Of a DNA stretch of 8,321 bases, positions 6,022-8,321 are shown piece by piece (the stretch's first letter is position 1; every line of letters begins with the position of its first letter). The DNA comes from Flavobacteriales bacterium CG_4_9_14_3_um_filter_32_8 (GTDB taxonomy: Bacteria > Bacteroidota > Bacteroidia > Flavobacteriales_E > Vicingaceae): assembly GCA_002790175.1 (NCBI GenBank), contig PFUQ01000150.1, forward strand, positions 1-8,321. The letters run 5' to 3'. Made by a program: the position numbers and the translations under genes. Under the pieces are notes generated by a model. That model ran no database searches. It saw only the letters and a program-made list of their open reading frames with translations, and had not been told where the DNA came from.

Positions 6022-6729
6022 TTATTTTCTTTGCTCAATTTCATTTTGTTTTGTTCCTTTTAAAGGAACGACATCTTCTTTAAAGATAATATCAATGGCA
6101 TCGGTTAAATCGTCTTTTATCTCTTTATAAATAGTGCCATCAAAAATTCCTCGAATGTGTCCTTTTTTATCAATTAAAATAAAATATTGTGAGTGTAAAA
6201 ATCCACCTGGTGCAACCTCATCTTTTTGTGCATTGATAAAAAATCCTTTAAATGCTACTTCATAAATTTTATCCTTATCTCCAGTTAAAAAATCCCAATT
6301 TTTGGTATCGGCATGTACCCTATTCGCATATTCTTTTAATACCTCAACCGTATCATGTTCTGGATTAACAGTAATCGAGATAAATCTCAATCCTTTTCTA
6401 TCTTTAAATTTATTTTGAAGATAACCCATGTTGGTTGCCATTTTAGGGCAAATGGTTGGACAGGTAGCAAAAAAGAAGTCTGCTATATAAACACTTCCCA
6501 ACAAATCATCACGGGTTATTGTTGCCCCATCTTGATTTATGAATTCAAAATAGGGTATTTGATGGTAAATGGTATCATATTTTCCATCAGGAGTTAAAAC
6601 AGCTTCTTTTGGTCCGATGTATGGTAACTTGCTAAAATTATGCTTTCCTGTATATAGTAATAAGTAAAAAACTGATGGCAATAATAATATTGTAATTAAA
6701 ATAATTACTTTTTTATACTTTTTCCACAT
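6022..6729 (-). CDS. SCO1/SenC-family copper chaperone for cytochrome c oxidase
   Basis: A 235-residue protein of the SCO family, which delivers copper to the CuA site of cytochrome oxidase or keeps its cysteines reduced. Residues 8-27 form the membrane anchor; the rest is a thioredoxin-fold domain outside the inner membrane. The copper ligands are all present: Cys90 and Cys94 in FFATCPTICPKM, and His179 in GGFLHSQYF. Other family features include IPYFEFINQDG (58-68) at the start of the domain and ISITVNPEHDT (117-127). The length is normal. It lies 61 bases after the subunit IV gene. That gap contains only a 6-bp hairpin (6745-6762), so cotranscription with the oxidase genes is likely. The start is ATG at 6727-6729. 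Confidence 0.93.
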   Translation of the reverse strand: MWKKYKKVIILITILLLPSVFYLLLYTGKHNFSKLPYIGPKEAVLTPDGKYDTIYHQIPYFEFINQDGATITRDDLLGSVYIADFFFATCPTICPKMATNMGYLQNKFKDRKGLRFISITVNPEHDTVEVLKEYANRVHADTKNWDFLTGDKDKIYEVAFKGFFINAQKDEVAPGGFLHSQYFILIDKKGHIRGIFDGTIYKEIKDDLTDAIDIIFKEDVVPLKGTKQNEIEQRK

Positions 6730-6790
6730 AACTATAATTTATTAACACAAAATAAATTGTGTCGGTGTAAGGTAGTTTATTTATTCAATT

Positions 6791-7150
6791 TTAGAATAAA
6801 TGGTTGATGTAATCTACAAAAACTCCTTCAGTAAGCACCATATAAGCTAAATATAATGCCAATAAGGTATACGGTAAGATGATCGTATTTTGTAAAGCAG
6901 ATTTTTCATGTTTCAGGTGCATGTAATAGGCAACAATAAAATAAGCTTTAGCAATCGTCATTACAATAAATGTCAATTTCACAAAATGCCAATTTATTCC
7001 AAAATCTTTCCACATGATTCCTAGTGTTACTTCAATAGTAGTAATAGTCAATAACACAAAAAACATATTCCAAATCATTCTTCTGGTTTTTTTCCCTTCT
7101 TCTTCAGAATGATGAACAGCGTATTTATAAGGTTGATCTAAATGTTCCAT
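6791..7150 (-). CDS. Cytochrome c oxidase subunit IV family protein
   Basis: A 119-residue prokaryotic oxidase subunit IV (the CyoD/CtaF-like small subunit), which supports the assembly or stability of a heme-copper oxidase. After a polar N-terminus (1-24) there are three membrane segments at about 25-46, 57-77 and 87-107. The second and its loop carry the family motif AKAYFIVAYYMHLKHE (67-82). I chose ATG 7148-7150 over the in-frame TTG two codons upstream, because ATG is the normal start and the resulting gap to the subunit III stop is a sensible 18 bases. It lies between the second subunit III and SCO, as in other Bacteroidota oxidase clusters. Confidence 0.9.
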   Translation of the reverse strand: MEHLDQPYKYAVHHSEEEGKKTRRMIWNMFFVLLTITTIEVTLGIMWKDFGINWHFVKLTFIVMTIAKAYFIVAYYMHLKHEKSALQNTIILPYTLLALYLAYMVLTEGVFVDYINHLF

Positions 7151-7168
7151 AATCAATAATTTTAAATG

Positions 7169-8041
7169 TTAAATTAAGTAGAAGAATGTGAATACAAACA
7201 CCCAAACTAAATCTACAAAATGCCAATATAACCCAACTTTTTCTACCATTTCGTAATGCCCACGTTTTTGATAAGTACCCATAATTACATTAACAAAAAT
7301 GATGAAGTTTAATACTACTCCACTAAAAACGTGAGTTCCATGAAATCCTGTGATAAAGAAAAAGAAATCGGCAAAAAGTGGATGCCCATATTCGTTATGA
7401 TGTAGGTTTGCACCATGAATTTCTTGTCCTTTGGCTATTGCATTGGCTAATTCTTGTCCAGTCAATGAAAGATAATTAGCAGTTGCTTCTGAACTTTCTT
7501 TCCATGGCAATAATAAAACTTGTTTTGATTCATCAGCCCATCTACCAATTATTCCTTGTGTTTGTTCTATTGTTCCATCGGGTAAAGTATAAGTACCAAT
7601 TCCCAATTGAAAAGCTCCTAGCTCTGTTCCATGAATAAAATGATACCATTCCCAAGCTTGAGATCCAACAAATATTAAACCTCCTAAGATGGTAAAAAGC
7701 ATCCATTTTGTTACTGCTTTTTTATCCATTCGATGTCCTGCTTCCACAGCGAGTACCATAGTAACAGAACTCATAATTAAAATAAAGGTCATTAATGCTA
7801 CATAAATTAATGGATGATGTCCTTCTATAAATGGAAAATGAGTAAACACATTTTCAGCTGTTGGCCAAATACTAGCGAAATTATGGCGATAAAATCCGTA
7901 GGCTGCTAGAAATCCAGTAAATGATAGGGCATCAGATACTAAGAAAAACCACATCATTAATTTTCCATAACTTGCTCCAAAGGGAGAATTATTATCTCCT
8001 GCCCAAGCATTTTTAGTATCTATAACTTCTGTATGAGACAT
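7169..8041 (-). CDS. Cytochrome c oxidase subunit III (second copy, complete)
   Basis: A 290-residue subunit III of a heme-copper oxidase, an integral inner-membrane protein that stabilises the catalytic subunit and its proton pathway. GKLMMWFFLVSDALSFTGFL (26-45) is the first conserved membrane segment. Others lie at about 77-100, 112-130, 222-254 and 268-289. FFFFITGFHGTHVFSG (226-241) and YWHFVDLVWVFVF (272-284) are strong subunit III signatures. Between the third and fourth segments there is a hydrophilic stretch of about 80 residues (139-218), long compared with classical subunit III but, as I recall, usual for Bacteroidota. The gene starts 19 bases after the preceding subunit III gene; two adjacent, unequal subunit III genes are a hallmark of this phylum. 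Start: ATG 8039-8041. Confidence 0.93.
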   Translation of the reverse strand: MSHTEVIDTKNAWAGDNNSPFGASYGKLMMWFFLVSDALSFTGFLAAYGFYRHNFASIWPTAENVFTHFPFIEGHHPLIYVALMTFILIMSSVTMVLAVEAGHRMDKKAVTKWMLFTILGGLIFVGSQAWEWYHFIHGTELGAFQLGIGTYTLPDGTIEQTQGIIGRWADESKQVLLLPWKESSEATANYLSLTGQELANAIAKGQEIHGANLHHNEYGHPLFADFFFFITGFHGTHVFSGVVLNFIIFVNVIMGTYQKRGHYEMVEKVGLYWHFVDLVWVFVFTFFYLI

Positions 8042-8060
8042 ATTTTTTATTTATTTTCAA

Positions 8061-8321
8061 TTAAACTATGATGAACTTAAGGAATAAGAAAAGGTAAATC
8101 CACAATCCTCCTAAAAAATGCCAGTAAGTTATACTTACCTGAACTCCTAAAAAATTAGTTGAACTATATTTTCCTTTAATTGTTTTAACTAATACCACTA
8201 ATAAACTAATCAAGCCACCAATTAAATGTGCAACATGCAAAACTGTTAACAAATATAAATAAGAGCTCTGCTGAGTACTCTGGTTTCTAACTGCATACAC
8301 TCCTTTTTGATATAAATTTGA
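8061..8321 (-). CDS. Heme-copper oxidase subunit III (first copy), C-terminal part; 5' end outside the window
   Basis: The frame is open to the right edge of the window. 86 residues are visible, beginning SNLYQKGVYAVRNQS, so the GTG at 8298-8300 is internal and not a start. The visible part holds the last two membrane segments: SSYLYLLTVLHVAHLIGGL with its paired histidines, and YWHFLGGLWIYLFLFL, the end signature of subunit III. In the full-length copy next door the matching motif is YWHFVDLVW with Asp; here Gly takes that place. It is the first visible member of the minus-strand oxidase cluster, whose promoter and subunits I and II must lie outside the window. Confidence 0.9.
   Translation of the reverse strand, partial: SNLYQKGVYAVRNQSTQQSSYLYLLTVLHVAHLIGGLISLLVVLVKTIKGKYSSTNFLGVQVSITYWHFLGGLWIYLFLFLKFIIV

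Noticed and set aside
6355..6597. Plus-strand open frame inside the SCO gene
   Set aside because: It lies opposite the copper-ligand region of SCO, which is clearly the true coding strand.
6745..6762. Hairpin ACACAA/TTGTGT between subunit IV and SCO genes
   Set aside because: Six AT-rich pairs with a six-base loop and no T-run on the transcribed strand; too weak to call an attenuator.

Overview
The window reads as AT-rich chromosomal DNA from a Bacteroidota bacterium, most likely a flavobacterium-like aerobe. The evidence is the oxidase cluster (two subunit III genes in a row, a subunit IV-family gene, SCO, and a small CAMC protein), the weak or absent Shine-Dalgarno sequences, and the Bacteroidota style of the secreted proteins. 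No tool was run, so family names come from motifs read by eye.

Layout. Bases 3-176 are the end of an XRE-type helix-turn-helix regulator, closed by a 26-bp perfect palindrome plus T-run (205-236) that looks like an intrinsic terminator. Bases 237-599 hold no convincing gene but contain several inverted repeats. Bases 600-5000 on the + strand form a tight three-gene operon: a membrane-tethered monoheme cytochrome c, a Tat-exported molybdopterin catalytic subunit of the type II DMSO-reductase family (nearest in look to ethylbenzene, dimethylsulfide and selenate/chlorate-type enzymes), and its four-cluster iron-sulfur beta subunit. Facing it on the - strand, from the right edge to 5027, is a cytochrome oxidase cluster: the end of one subunit III, a second complete subunit III, subunit IV, SCO copper chaperone, an 80-residue CAMC membrane protein and a probable outer-membrane barrel protein.

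How the genes may work together. The Mo enzyme should fold with its cofactor and Fe-S partner in the cytoplasm, leave through Tat on the alpha subunit's signal, and exchange electrons outside the inner membrane with the tethered cytochrome c. No heme-b gamma subunit and no TorD-like delta chaperone is seen beside it, so the cytochrome c probably takes the gamma subunit's place. The oxidase cluster next door could be the final electron sink if the enzyme is a dehydrogenase. The substrate cannot be read from the sequence.

The main points for follow-up are this stripped-down Mo operon, a Cys-x5-Cys spacing (instead of Cys-x3-Cys) at the FS0 cluster site of the alpha subunit, a Thr where the beta subunits of this family usually have Trp or Tyr beside the 3Fe-4S cluster, and the hairpin-rich gap in front of the operon.
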